64,000 bases of DNA, from the NCBI GenBank assembly GCA_963832785.1, contig CAWHVF010000005.1:1364001-1428000 (forward strand), given 5' to 3'. Position numbers and translations under genes: made by a program. Each line of letters starts with the position of its first letter. The first letter of the stretch is position 1. Under the pieces are notes generated by a model that was not told the origin of the DNA, searched no databases, and saw nothing but the letters and a program-made list of their open reading frames with translations. This DNA is from CAWBRT01 sp963832785 (GTDB lineage: Bacteria > Acidobacteriota > Terriglobia > Terriglobales > Acidobacteriaceae). Below, in pieces: positions 57,287-64,000 of the stretch.

Positions 57287-58305
57287 TGCTCGCCGGCCCA
57301 CACCGGTGCCACCGCTCCCCGTGAAGGCCAGCTTCGCCGCTGCCGGTCTGAAGCCTCTGCCGGAGGCACGAAGCCGCCGGACGTCCTCCGCTGCTGCCCA
57401 CCGGCCAGGGTTTCGCGCGGGACGAAGGGGGCGTAGCGGCCCACTGCCCAGGCGGCGAACTCGGCAAAATCGCCAGCCTGCTTGGGCGGGCTGGTGTAAT
57501 GCGGAGCCACGCCCAGGTGCTCCGGGGTGAAGCACAGGGTCATGGTTGTCTCGAAGCCGGCCAGGGCCTGCATCTGGCGATCGAACCAGCGCTCGGAGTT
57601 CTGGCGAAACCAGTCGGCCCAACTGATTCCGGTGCGCAGGTAGCGCACGCCCAGCCGGCGCAGCCACTCCACGCCGGATTCGAGCCGGTGGTCTTCGTAG
57701 TGGAACCACTGGCAGATGCCCATCTCCGGCGGGAAAAAGGACGCGGCCGCTTTGGCGGTGCCGTCTTGGCGCACCAGGCCCATGTAGTAATGCCGATAAT
57801 AGGCGCTGCCCTCGGCCTCCTTGTGACGGGTGGTTGCCGTCCAGGTGGAAGGCAGGTCGAAGAGGCTGTACCAGTGCACGCGCTCCACCAGCGGCAGCAG
57901 CAGCTCGGCGCTCTTCTGCAGGCCGAACGTCTGCACCTCTTCGGCGCCGAACGAGGAGGCCCCGGCCTCGGAGACCCACACCGTCTTGTCGCGCGTCACC
58001 GCCCGCACTTCCTCGATCTTCTTCGGCCACTCGTGAATGTTCCAGTGGTTCCAGTCGAGAGGAAATCCATGGATGGCCACTACATCAACCGCGTCGATCA
58101 CGCCGTAGGAGTCCAGCAACTTGAGGAAGTTGGGGTCGATGGGCGAGATTCCGCCCAGCACGATCTTCAGCTCCGGATTGATGCCGCGGATGACCGGCAC
58201 CGCCTTCAGCACCATCCCGGCAAACATCTTCCACTCGGGATCGAGCTTGAAGTCCCAATGCGACAGATTGTTGGGCTCGTTCCACAGCATTACTGCTTCA
58301 ACCAT
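57283..58305 (-). CDS. Glycoside hydrolase-like (TIM-barrel, clan A) protein with apparently circularly permuted order
   Basis: A 340-residue protein. Clan-A catalytic residues are visible: W-N-E-P-N-N (acid/base Glu10) and V-W-V-S-E-A-G (nucleophile Glu113). Normally W-N-E-P-N lies mid-protein, after strands beta1-beta3. Here it is at the N-terminus, and the usual N-terminal part (C-Q-W-F-H-Y-E-D, then L-G-V-R-Y-L-R-T-G-I-S-W-A-D-W, then F-T-P-E-H-L-G and S-P-P) comes last, at about 194-291. The final 45 residues are low-complexity Arg/Pro/Gly and look non-homologous. Ribosome site GGGAG precedes the ATG. Stop overlaps the epimerase start. Confidence 0.75.
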   Translation of the reverse strand: MVEAVMLWNEPNNLSHWDFKLDPEWKMFAGMVLKAVPVIRGINPELKIVLGGISPIDPNFLKLLDSYGVIDAVDVVAIHGFPLDWNHWNIHEWPKKIEEVRAVTRDKTVWVSEAGASSFGAEEVQTFGLQKSAELLLPLVERVHWYSLFDLPSTWTATTRHKEAEGSAYYRHYYMGLVRQDGTAKAAASFFPPEMGICQWFHYEDHRLESGVEWLRRLGVRYLRTGISWADWFRQNSERWFDRQMQALAGFETTMTLCFTPEHLGVAPHYTSPPKQAGDFAEFAAWAVGRYAPFVPRETLAGGQQRRTSGGFVPPAEASDRQRRSWPSRGAVAPVWAGEQ

Positions 58306-58344
58306 GCGTCTCCCATAAAAGAAGTTTCAAGTTTCCAGTTTCCA

Positions 58345-58749
58345 GATCCCTCGCTTCGCTCGGGATTTCGCCTGCGGGCTCCCGCTTGCACCCCACGAAC
58401 TCCGTTCGTCGGGGACCCTGCTTCGCTCACGCCCGCAAAGCGGCTCAACTTGAAACTTGAAACTTGTTCTAGCCTCCAGTAGTGGGTCAATTTGAATTTC
58501 CACAACAACGGGTGCCCCACGTCCCGCCCTGTTTTTGGGCTGACGTGGGGGCCAATTCCCAGGTTAGCGCCGAAAAGCGCGGCGCGGAACCTGGGGCACC
58601 CTTCAAATTGACCCACTACCGAGCCTCGAGATCCCTCGCTTCGCTCGGGATTTCGCCTGCGGGCTCCCGCTTGCACCCCACGAACTTCGTTCGTCGGGGG
58701 TCCTGCTTCGCTCACGCCCGCAAAGCGGCTCAACTTGAAACTCGAAACT
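58345..58749. repeat. Pair of ~115-bp direct repeats flanking an R2 element
   Basis: The segment 58345-58460 (starting GATCCCTCGCTTCGCTCGGG) recurs at 58630-58745 with only a few differences, an offset of 285 bp. Between them sits the complete R2 element 58481-58617. The whole block fills the 449-bp gap between the methyltransferase and glycosidase-like genes. Confidence 0.85.
58481..58617. repeat. MITE-like element of family R2 with perfect 16-bp inverted ends
   Basis: AGTGGGTCAATTTGAA (58481-58496) and TTCAAATTGACCCACT (58602-58617) are exact inverted repeats. Interior has two hairpins shared with 46348-46488: TGCCCCACGTC...GACGTGGGG and CCAGGTTAGCGCC...GGAACCTGG. Confidence 0.9.
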
Positions 58750-58754
58750 GCCTT

Positions 58755-59600
58755 TTACAGCGTTCCCGCCAGTTCCAGGTCGAGCACGTACTGGCCGTCG
58801 CGAGTCACACTGCGTGGCCCGCATATCCAGGTTTCCGCTTCCGGGTGGGCGATAATCTCCAGGCCCGCGCTGCGCAGCATGGCCTCGGCCGCCGCCCGGT
58901 TGGGAATCCACCAGTTCGTCTGATCGTTGGCGTAGCTGTGCTCGATGAAGAACAGGCGCGGGAACTCCGGGCTCTCGAAGATCTGCTTGTTCCAGAAGTG
59001 GTAATTCTTCTCCAGGTCGCGCGTCTGCTCGGAGCCGCGAATCATGGTCTGGAAGATCAGCCGCCCGCCAACTTTCTTCACTACTTTGTCCATGGCGTAA
59101 AGCGGATAGCGGAGGTGGTAGAGCACGCCCATGAAAATGACGTAATCGAACTGGCCGGCGAGTTGATCGACGTCGTAGACCGAACACTTGCGGAACTCTA
59201 TCTCCAGCCCCAGGGTTTCGGCGGCGAAGCGCGCCTGGCTTAAGTAGCGGTCGTCGATGTCGATGCCGAGCACGTGTCCGGCGCCGCGCCGCTTCATCTG
59301 GATGGAGTAGAAGCCGCCGTTGCAGCCGATGTCGAGCACGCTGGCGCCGGCCAGGTCGGACGGAACCGCCGGCTCGATGTGCTTCCATTTCACGTTGGGG
59401 AAGTCGCCGAGAAAATGTTCCGGCGCGGTCCACAGGCCGCGCAGGTTCATGTTGTGGAACCACTCGCCCAGCTCCCGGATGCGGCGGGCGAGGGCCTCGC
59501 GTTCGCTGGCGCTGCGCAGTTCGCCGCCCAGAACGGCGCTATTGGAGCCGCCCGCGCCGGCTTTTACCGGCTGCGGCATGCTGCTCGGTTGCGTGGACAT
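58755..59600 (-). CDS. SAM-dependent class I methyltransferase of the DUF1698/CmoB-like type
   Basis: A 281-residue methyltransferase. Motif I is V-L-D-I-G-C-N-G-G-F-Y-S (about 89-100), followed by G-I-D-I-D-D and the later F-D-Y-V-I-F-M-G-V-L-Y-H-L-R (about 145-158), the CmoB-like pattern. The N-terminal W-F-H-N-M-N-L segment is typical for the group of methyltransferases found beside CgeB glycosyltransferases. It may methylate a sugar or lipid intermediate of the glycan made by this cluster. First gene of the cluster; the repeat block follows it. Confidence 0.85.
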   Translation of the reverse strand: MSTQPSSMPQPVKAGAGGSNSAVLGGELRSASEREALARRIRELGEWFHNMNLRGLWTAPEHFLGDFPNVKWKHIEPAVPSDLAGASVLDIGCNGGFYSIQMKRRGAGHVLGIDIDDRYLSQARFAAETLGLEIEFRKCSVYDVDQLAGQFDYVIFMGVLYHLRYPLYAMDKVVKKVGGRLIFQTMIRGSEQTRDLEKNYHFWNKQIFESPEFPRLFFIEHSYANDQTNWWIPNRAAAEAMLRSAGLEIIAHPEAETWICGPRSVTRDGQYVLDLELAGTL

Positions 59601-59785
59601 GCGATAACCCCACCGCTATCCCGAAGTTAGAGCTATGTTTGGGGTACTTGGGATGCCTGCCGGCCAGAGCTCCGGCAGCCCTTTGGTTGGGGGTGTCTGC
59701 CCGGTGGGAGTCTTGGAAAGGAGCCGTTTCCGGCGCCAGGATGTCTGTTCTGCTCAGGCGCTTCCCGGCGGCAGGGCGGCGGGCC

Positions 59786-59932
59786 TCACACCGCGCGATG
59801 CCCGCTAACCAGATGAATTATGACCACTATAACGGCCAGTACCAGCAGGAGATGGATGAAGCTGCCGGCCACATGGAAACCCCAACCCAGCAGCCACAGG
59901 ATCAGCAGGATGGCAAAGATCGTCCACAGCAT
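59786..59932 (-). CDS. Small lmo0937-like membrane protein
   Basis: A 48-residue protein with two hydrophobic segments (M-L-W-T-I-F-A-I-L-L-I-L-W-L-L-G and a second ending V-V-I-I-H-L). This matches the widespread lmo0937-type stress-associated small membrane protein family. Start ATG 59932 has GGAGGG seven nt upstream; a longer frame to 59971 is possible. Confidence 0.8.
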   Translation of the reverse strand: MLWTIFAILLILWLLGWGFHVAGSFIHLLLVLAVIVVIIHLVSGHRAV

Positions 59933-60137
59933 GGCGGCGCCCTCCAGCCAGCGGGGACCTGGCTTGGCCATGAGAGCGTAAGCGCCGCGCCGGGGTTGCT
60001 CCCCAACCTACGTGGGCTATGGATTAGGATTCAGGGATTAGTGAGAGTCCATTCTCTCCCCAAGGGGTCATACTGAGGCGCAGTGCCAGCCGAGCACAAA
60101 GGGTCTGCCGTACTACTTGGCCCGCCCAGCCGCGACC

Positions 60138-60653
60138 CTAACTAGCTCTGGCTGCTCCCGGACCAATGTGTTTCCCCTCCAGCCTGCCCCTGATCTGCGC
60201 CGCGAGCCGCTGGATGCTATGCAGTTTCTCCTCGACATAGGACGAAAGCCCAGCAGAGCGCAGGGCCAGCTCCGTCGAGAGCAGAATGCCGGTGAGCACG
60301 TCGCGCAGCTCATTGGCGAGCTGCAACTCGGCGGTGTGCATGGCCTTGATGCGAAACTCCGCCTGGTGCTGCAGGGCATGGCCCACCTCGCGCATCACGC
60401 GCTCGCCATTGCTGATGGCCAGATTTACGTACACCGGAAGCGCGTCGGCGGCGGCTTCGAGCATGACATTGAGGCCCTTGGGATAGGCCTCAGCCACCGC
60501 ATCCTCCACCACAATCGCCCGGTACTCCTGCTTGCGCAGCAGGGTCGCTGCCTGCCGCAGATTCGCGGCCACCTGGACCGGCTCCGCCAGCGCTTGTTCC
60601 AACAAGCCGGCGCAAGCCACGCCCACCTTGGAAGTAGTCACCAGAAGAATCAT
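60138..60653 (-). CDS. Degenerate receiver-like plus histidine-kinase dimerisation-like protein
   Basis: A 171-residue soluble protein. Residues 1-85 look like a response-regulator-type alpha/beta fold (M-I-L-L-V-T-T-S-K, then I-V-V-E-D near 46-50) but without a clear phospho-Asp. The C-terminal helical pair (about 108-160) resembles a HisKA dimerisation domain: A-N-E-L-R-D-V-L-T-G-I-L-L-S-T-E. The His position is Asn. It resembles the 63440-63676 protein, which has H-E-L-G-N-V-S-T-G-L-L-I-S-A-E. No ATPase domain. Ribosome site GGAG, spacing 7. Function probably adaptor or phospho-relay modulator. Confidence 0.6.
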   Translation of the reverse strand: MILLVTTSKVGVACAGLLEQALAEPVQVAANLRQAATLLRKQEYRAIVVEDAVAEAYPKGLNVMLEAAADALPVYVNLAISNGERVMREVGHALQHQAEFRIKAMHTAELQLANELRDVLTGILLSTELALRSAGLSSYVEEKLHSIQRLAAQIRGRLEGKHIGPGAARAS

Positions 60654-60996
60654 GGCCCTGCTCCTTCGAGAACTGCTTTATCGATAAGCTACCCGCCCCC
60701 ACAATGACGAGGAAGAGCCGCAAAGTGCTGCGGTGCTGCCTTCGCCACCATATTTAAAGCGGTTCCAGAGTTGATGTACTCACTAACCGTGGAAGCGCCG
60801 GGCTTTAGCCGCGGTGTTGGACCGCAGGGGCTGAAGCCCCTTAAATTTAGGTGGGCCTATTCACCGGGCTAAAGCCCGGTGCTTCCACCTGGGTACAGCA
60901 ACTATAAATTTGCTCTAGACCACAGGGTGAAATTTCCTCCCCAATGTGAGCTGCTCCTAAGTGCCGTTTTCTCCTAAAGGCGTCTGCCGTTCCGGC
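60654..60996. other. 343-bp intergenic region with repeat R1
   Basis: Contains R1-type sequence at 60789-60888 (GTGGAAGCGCCGGGCTTTAG ... AAAGCCCGGTGCTTCCAC) with an inner GGGGCTGAAGCCCC hairpin and imperfect outer inverted GTTGATGTAC/GTACAGCAAC ends. It splits the response-regulator gene from the downstream degenerate-kinase gene. No gene or RNA recognised. Confidence 0.6.
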
Positions 60997-62394
60997 CTAC
61001 TGCAGTACGCCGTACTCTTTCAGTTTGCGGTAAAGCGTGGTTTTGCCTATGCCGAGCAGGCGCGCGGCTTCCAGCTTGTCGCCGTGCAACTGCTCGACGG
61101 CGGTGAGGATGGCTCGTCGCTCCAATTCGGCCAACGGCATGATGCCTTGAGCGCTCTTGACCTGCTGGACGAGCGCGTCTGCCTCTCCCTGCGCGTGCCA
61201 GTTCTGAATCTGAGTTGGCAGGTCTACGGTGTGGATGGTCGGCCCTGAAGTCATGGCGCAGGCCCTTTGCAAGCAGTTTTCCAGTTCGCGCACGTTGCCC
61301 GGCCAGTCATAGGCCAGCATCAGCTTCAGGGCATCGTCGCTGATGTTGTGGTGCATGCCGGTGACCCGCCCCACGCTCTCCAGAAAATGGCCGACCAGCA
61401 AAGGAATGTCCTGGCGGCGGCTGCGCAGCGGCGGAATGCGCAGGGTGAGAACGTTGAGGCGGAAATACAGGTCGCGGCGGAAGTTGCCCTGCGCCACCGC
61501 CTGCTCCAGGTCGCGATTGGTGGCGGCCAGGATGCGGGCATTGATGGGCACCGGCCGGGTGCTGCCAACCGGGCGGATCTCCTTTTCCTGCAAGGCCCGC
61601 AGCAGCTTGGACTGCAGGTCGATGGGTAGTTCGCCGACCTCATCCAGAAAAACCGTGCCGGCCTCGGCGATGGCCAGCAGCCCGTCCTTGGAGCGATGCG
61701 CCCCGGTGAAGGCGCCTTTGACATGCCCGAACAGCTCGCTCTCGATCAGGTTGGGCACCAGCGAGCCGCAGTCGACCGGCACGAAAGGCTGGTCGCGGTG
61801 CGGCCCGGCGTAGTGAATGGAGCGGGCCACCAGTTCCTTGCCCGTCCCGCTCTCTCCCAGAATAAGCAACGGGTGCGAGCTTTGCGCCGCCTTGGAGATG
61901 ATGCGATAGAGCCTCTCCATCTCGGGAGCACGGCCCACGATCGAGCCCAGGCCCTCTTTGGATTTGAGTTGCTCGCGCAGGATGCGGTTCTCCTGCGTCA
62001 GGTGCAGGTGGCTGACCACCCGCTCCAGCAGCAGCCGCAGCTCTTCCAGGTTGAAGGGTTTGGTAACGTAGTCGTAGGCGCCATTCTTCATCGCCTCCAC
62101 CGCCGATTGCACGGTGGCGAAGGCGGTAACAACAATGACCACGGCCTCCGGGCGGCGGCGCTTGATCTCGCGCAGCAGGTCCAACCCGTTGCTGCCGGGA
62201 AGACGAAGGTCGAGCAGCACCACGTCCGCTCCGGTGGTATCCATTACCTGCGAAGCTTCCGCAGCGTCATCAGCCACGTAAGTTGAGAAACCGATGGCCT
62301 GCGCGATTTCGCAGCAGCCGTCCCGTATCGCCTGCTCGTCGTCTACTATCAAAAGGTTGAGCAGGTTCGTTTCGGCCTGTCCCGTTTCGGTCAT
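60997..62394 (-). CDS. Sigma54-dependent NtrC-family response regulator
   Basis: A 465-residue regulator from ATG 62394 (a start at 62418 is also possible). The receiver domain has the phospho-Asp in V-V-L-L-D-L-R-L-P. The AAA+ domain has Walker A G-E-S-G-T-G-K-E, the sigma54-contact G-A-F-T-G-A loop and a Walker B V-F-L-D-E-V-G-E. A Fis-type HTH ends it (A-A-R-L-L-G-I-G-K-T-T-L-Y-R-K-L). All key residues are intact, so it should activate sigma54 promoters when phosphorylated. A good sigma54 promoter lies about 1.3 kb upstream, before a histidine-phosphotransfer-like gene, but an IS element now lies between. Confidence 0.92.
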   Translation of the reverse strand: MTETGQAETNLLNLLIVDDEQAIRDGCCEIAQAIGFSTYVADDAAEASQVMDTTGADVVLLDLRLPGSNGLDLLREIKRRRPEAVVIVVTAFATVQSAVEAMKNGAYDYVTKPFNLEELRLLLERVVSHLHLTQENRILREQLKSKEGLGSIVGRAPEMERLYRIISKAAQSSHPLLILGESGTGKELVARSIHYAGPHRDQPFVPVDCGSLVPNLIESELFGHVKGAFTGAHRSKDGLLAIAEAGTVFLDEVGELPIDLQSKLLRALQEKEIRPVGSTRPVPINARILAATNRDLEQAVAQGNFRRDLYFRLNVLTLRIPPLRSRRQDIPLLVGHFLESVGRVTGMHHNISDDALKLMLAYDWPGNVRELENCLQRACAMTSGPTIHTVDLPTQIQNWHAQGEADALVQQVKSAQGIMPLAELERRAILTAVEQLHGDKLEAARLLGIGKTTLYRKLKEYGVLQ

Positions 62395-62562
62395 GGCATG
62401 CAGTCCAGCCACATGCATTGTAGTGACATTCGGATTCAAAACGGTAGCGATTTCTTCCCCAAATGGCACTGCCAAGGTTCCTCCCTTAGAATCTGTCCAG
62501 AAACTCGTAAAGGAACCTGAGAAGGAATATGCGAGGCAGGCCGATAGCCATAGCTTGGAGGC

Positions 62563-62970
62563 ATGTACCCGAGCGACTTGACGGAGCAGCAGTGGAGGAG
62601 ACTGGAGCCTTTGCTGTGCCAACCTCGCCAGAATCGTCATGCCGGAGGCAGGCCGCGCAAGTATGAACTGCGCCGGGTGGTGGATGCCCTTCTGTATGTG
62701 GTCAAGACGGGCTGTCAGTGGCGGCAGTTACCCAGCGACTTTCCGCCGTGGAAGTCGGTGCATGAGCAGTTCCGGGCGTGGCGGGATGAGGGGATGTGGG
62801 AGCGGGTGAGCAAGAGCTTGCGTGAGCAGGGCCGCAAGTCCGGGGGACGCCAGGCGGTGCCCACGGTGGCGATCCTCGATTCGCAATCGGCGAAGACGGT
62901 GTTAAAAGGGGGCAGCGTGGCTACGATGCGGGCAAAAAGATCAAGGGACGCAAGCGGCACATCGCGGTAG
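62563..62970 (+). CDS. IS5-family transposase, orfA
   Basis: A 135-codon frame: the M-Y-P-S-D-L-T-E-Q-Q-W start and R-P-R-K-Y-E-L-R-R-V-V-D-A-L-L-Y segment are typical of IS5-type transposases. The first catalytic Asp is in A-I-L-D-S-Q-S. Beyond about 62905 the frame no longer matches the family, which continues in the -1 frame (orfB). GGAGG precedes the ATG closely. Confidence 0.88.
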   Translation: MYPSDLTEQQWRRLEPLLCQPRQNRHAGGRPRKYELRRVVDALLYVVKTGCQWRQLPSDFPPWKSVHEQFRAWRDEGMWERVSKSLREQGRKSGGRQAVPTVAILDSQSAKTVLKGGSVATMRAKRSRDASGTSR

Positions 62971-63338
62971 ACACGCAAGGCAATCTGCTGACGGTAGTGG
63001 TACACTCGGCCGGCATCCAGGACCGAGTGGGGGCGCGGGCGGTGTTAATGCGGCTGTTTTGTCGTTTCGATACTCTGCGCAAGGTGTTGGTGGATGGTGG
63101 TTATGCGGGCAAATTGATTGACTGGGCCAAGCAGATGTTCGGCTACCAGGTTGAGGTGGTCAAGCGCAATGAGATGCACCGCTTCCGGGTTCTGCCCAAG
63201 CGCTGGATTGTGGAGCGCACCTTGGCTTGGTTGAACTGGTCCCGCCGCCTCAGTAAAGATTACGAACTGCGGCACACCTCGGCAGAAGCTATGATCTACA
63301 TCGCTTTCGCTCATCTGCTGCTGCGCCGCGCTACTTAG
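62901..63338 (+). CDS. IS5-family transposase, orfB (reached by -1 frameshift)
   Basis: Frame -1 relative to orfA. Family-consistent sequence begins R-G-Y-D-A-G-K-K-I-K-G-R-K-R-H-I-A-V-D and goes on to V-L-V-D-G-G-Y (second Asp) and W-I-V-E-R-T-L-A-W-L (catalytic Glu). The switch lies at TTAAAAGGGGGC (62902-62913). The slippery run suggests programmed -1 frameshifting. An independent GTG start at 62997 would lack this part. Otherwise intact to the stop. Confidence 0.8.
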   Translation, partial: VKRGQRGYDAGKKIKGRKRHIAVDTQGNLLTVVVHSAGIQDRVGARAVLMRLFCRFDTLRKVLVDGGYAGKLIDWAKQMFGYQVEVVKRNEMHRFRVLPKRWIVERTLAWLNWSRRLSKDYELRHTSAEAMIYIAFAHLLLRRAT

Positions 63339-63439
63339 TTTTTGGACAGATTCTTAGAAATACTTGCCGCTCTCCACCCCGGCCTTCACCACGGTAAACA
63401 CCTTAAATGTACCGGCGGGTGCCAGGTATGATTTACCCG

Positions 63440-63676
63440 CTATGGACCCAGCAGCCTGCGTGCCTCCCGAACCAGCGCCGCGCTGCGCTCTGCCGCTTCC
63501 GTGATTCGCTCGCAGTAGCGGCGCAGTTGCTCAGGCGGCGAAGACTGCTCCAACAACTCGGCGGATATCAGCAGGCCGGTGGAAACATTGCCCAGCTCGT
63601 GTATGATCCTGCGCAGCCGTAAATACTCCTCCTCTTGCAGCGTCCGCGTCTTCGAGTCCCGAGGCCCGTCAGTCAT
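63440..63676 (-). CDS. Stand-alone histidine-kinase dimerisation/phosphoacceptor (DHp)-like protein
   Basis: A 78-residue helical protein from ATG 63676 (an upstream GTG at 63688 is possible). Its core R-I-I-H-E-L-G-N-V-S-T-G-L-L-I-S-A-E-L-L resembles the H-box of HisKA domains, with the phospho-acceptor His in H-E-L-x-N, and it ends with a second amphipathic helix. There is no HATPase domain. It lies 18-47 nt downstream of a well-matched sigma54 promoter. It may be a phosphotransfer protein or decoy; the degenerate 60138 protein is a relative with Asn instead of His. Confidence 0.65.
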   Translation of the reverse strand: MTDGPRDSKTRTLQEEEYLRLRRIIHELGNVSTGLLISAELLEQSSPPEQLRRYCERITEAAERSAALVREARRLLGP

Positions 63677-63688
63677 CGCTGGTCTCAC

Positions 63689-64000
63689 TGCTTACGACAA
63701 ATTACTATGCAAATTTTACGCCAACCCAATTCTTGCAAATCATTGACGCTAACTTGCTGAAAAATAAAATTTTACTTCAGTGGCCGACAGTGAGACCAGT
63801 TTTTCAACCACCACCAAGTGCCAGTATGGGACTAGGTGAGGCCTATGAAAAGAGTCAAATGGCTAACTAAATTGCTTCATTATCTAGAGCCTGCCAAAAC
63901 GGGAGGCGAGATTCCATTTCGGGAATGAGGCTTTCGGGCTCTCTGGATCGCAGAAAGCCGCAAAAGCATTGCCGCAGGGAGCTCCCTCGCTGGTTGCTTC
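63689..64000. other. 312-bp A+T-rich region to the right window edge
   Basis: Contains the sigma54 promoter (63706-63723), a weakly A+T-rich stretch upstream of it, and from about 63976 sequence like the GCGCCTCGCTTGTTGCTTC core of family R3, cut by the window end. No gene supported. Confidence 0.5.
63706..63723 (-). promoter_or_regulatory. Sigma54 (RpoN) promoter
   Basis: On the minus strand TTGGCGTA-AAAT-TTGCAT. The conserved GG (-24, 63721-63720) and GC (-12, 63709-63708) are 12 nt apart as required, and the match to TGGCRYRN4TTGCW is complete. Expected start near 63697, just before the small DHp-like gene. The regulator encoded downstream carries a GAFTGA loop, which fits. Confidence 0.72.

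Larger units (their letters stand above)
62486..63356 (+). mobile_element. IS5-family insertion sequence with TTA target duplication
   Basis: The element proper is 62489-63353 (865 bp). Terminal inverted repeats start GAATCTGTCCAGAAACT (62489-62505) and, on the other end as complement, GAATCTGTCCAAAAACT: 16 of 17 match. TTA flanks both sides (62486-62488; 63354-63356), a 3-bp TNA duplication as in the IS1031/ISL2/IS427 groups. It separates the sigma54 regulator gene from the gene at 63440. Confidence 0.92.

Noticed and set aside
57287..58030. Upstream extension of the epimerase gene
   Set aside because: It is the shadow of the glycosidase-like gene; the epimerase starts at ATG 57286 with its GxxGxxG motif directly after.
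59639..60076. 145-codon plus-strand frame near 59.8 kb
   Set aside because: It covers the small lmo0937-like gene in antisense and lacks protein features.

Overview
The window is a GC-rich bacterial chromosome segment whose gene content and repeat style suggest an acidobacterium (class Terriglobia / Koribacteraceae-like). This is an inference from protein style, dispersed palindromic repeats, the hrcA-grpE-dnaJ order, threonine aldolase and isoquinoline-oxidoreductase-type molybdoenzymes; no rRNA or tRNA gene was seen to confirm it. Most genes are on the minus strand.

Layout. 1-3.4 kb: start of an E1-beta gene, an E1-alpha gene of a 2-oxoacid/acetoin dehydrogenase, a low-GC membrane protein and a threonine aldolase. 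3.6-8.0 kb (+): a two-subunit Tat-exported molybdenum hydroxylase and an MFS transporter behind a strong sigma70-like promoter. 8.3-10.5 kb: thiamin pyrimidine salvage (thiD, tenA) and an unknown gene. 10.6-12.4 kb: an unusual zinc-ribbon AAA+ ATPase. 12.6-18.3 kb: GntR/FadR regulator, three subunits of a ferredoxin-dependent 2-oxoacid oxidoreductase and an OFA-type anion transporter. The alpha subunit has the two arginines that mark oxalate oxidoreductase, so this reads as an oxalate uptake and oxidation operon. 18.8-26.7 kb: dapF (both catalytic Cys replaced by Ser), pnp, rpsO, CBS, DUF58, DedA and hydrolase genes. 27-34.6 kb: glutaryl-CoA dehydrogenase, UDGb, rho, an omega-like protein, comM, a CPBP protease and a tiny Lys/Ala peptide gene with its own promoter and terminator. 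34.7-40.1 kb: rsmE, two DUF4440 paralogues, and the hrcA-grpE-dnaJ heat-shock operon with a CIRCE site and a CTG-started dnaJ. 40.2-49.9 kb: Mrp ATPase, UBP zinc finger, cydAB, TPR, SDR, an AAA/VWA pair and CDGSH. 50.0-59.6 kb: a glycan cluster with five glycosyltransferases (three CgeB-type), a dTDP-rhamnose 4-epimerase-like protein, an apparently circularly permuted glycosidase-like protein and a methyltransferase. 59.8-64.0 kb: a signalling locus with a sigma54 activator, two histidine-phosphotransfer-like proteins that lack a kinase ATPase domain, a good sigma54 promoter, and an IS5-family insertion between them.

The intergenic space is dominated by at least six families of short, palindromic or terminal-inverted-repeat elements (MITE/REP-like). 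Some are nested, some flank or split operons, and two appear to supply stop codons of neighbouring genes.

The strongest candidates for new biology are the oxalate-oxidoreductase operon, the Ser/Ser DapF, the permuted glycosidase in the CgeB glycan cluster, the ATPase-less histidine-kinase modules around the sigma54 regulator, and the small basic peptide gene.
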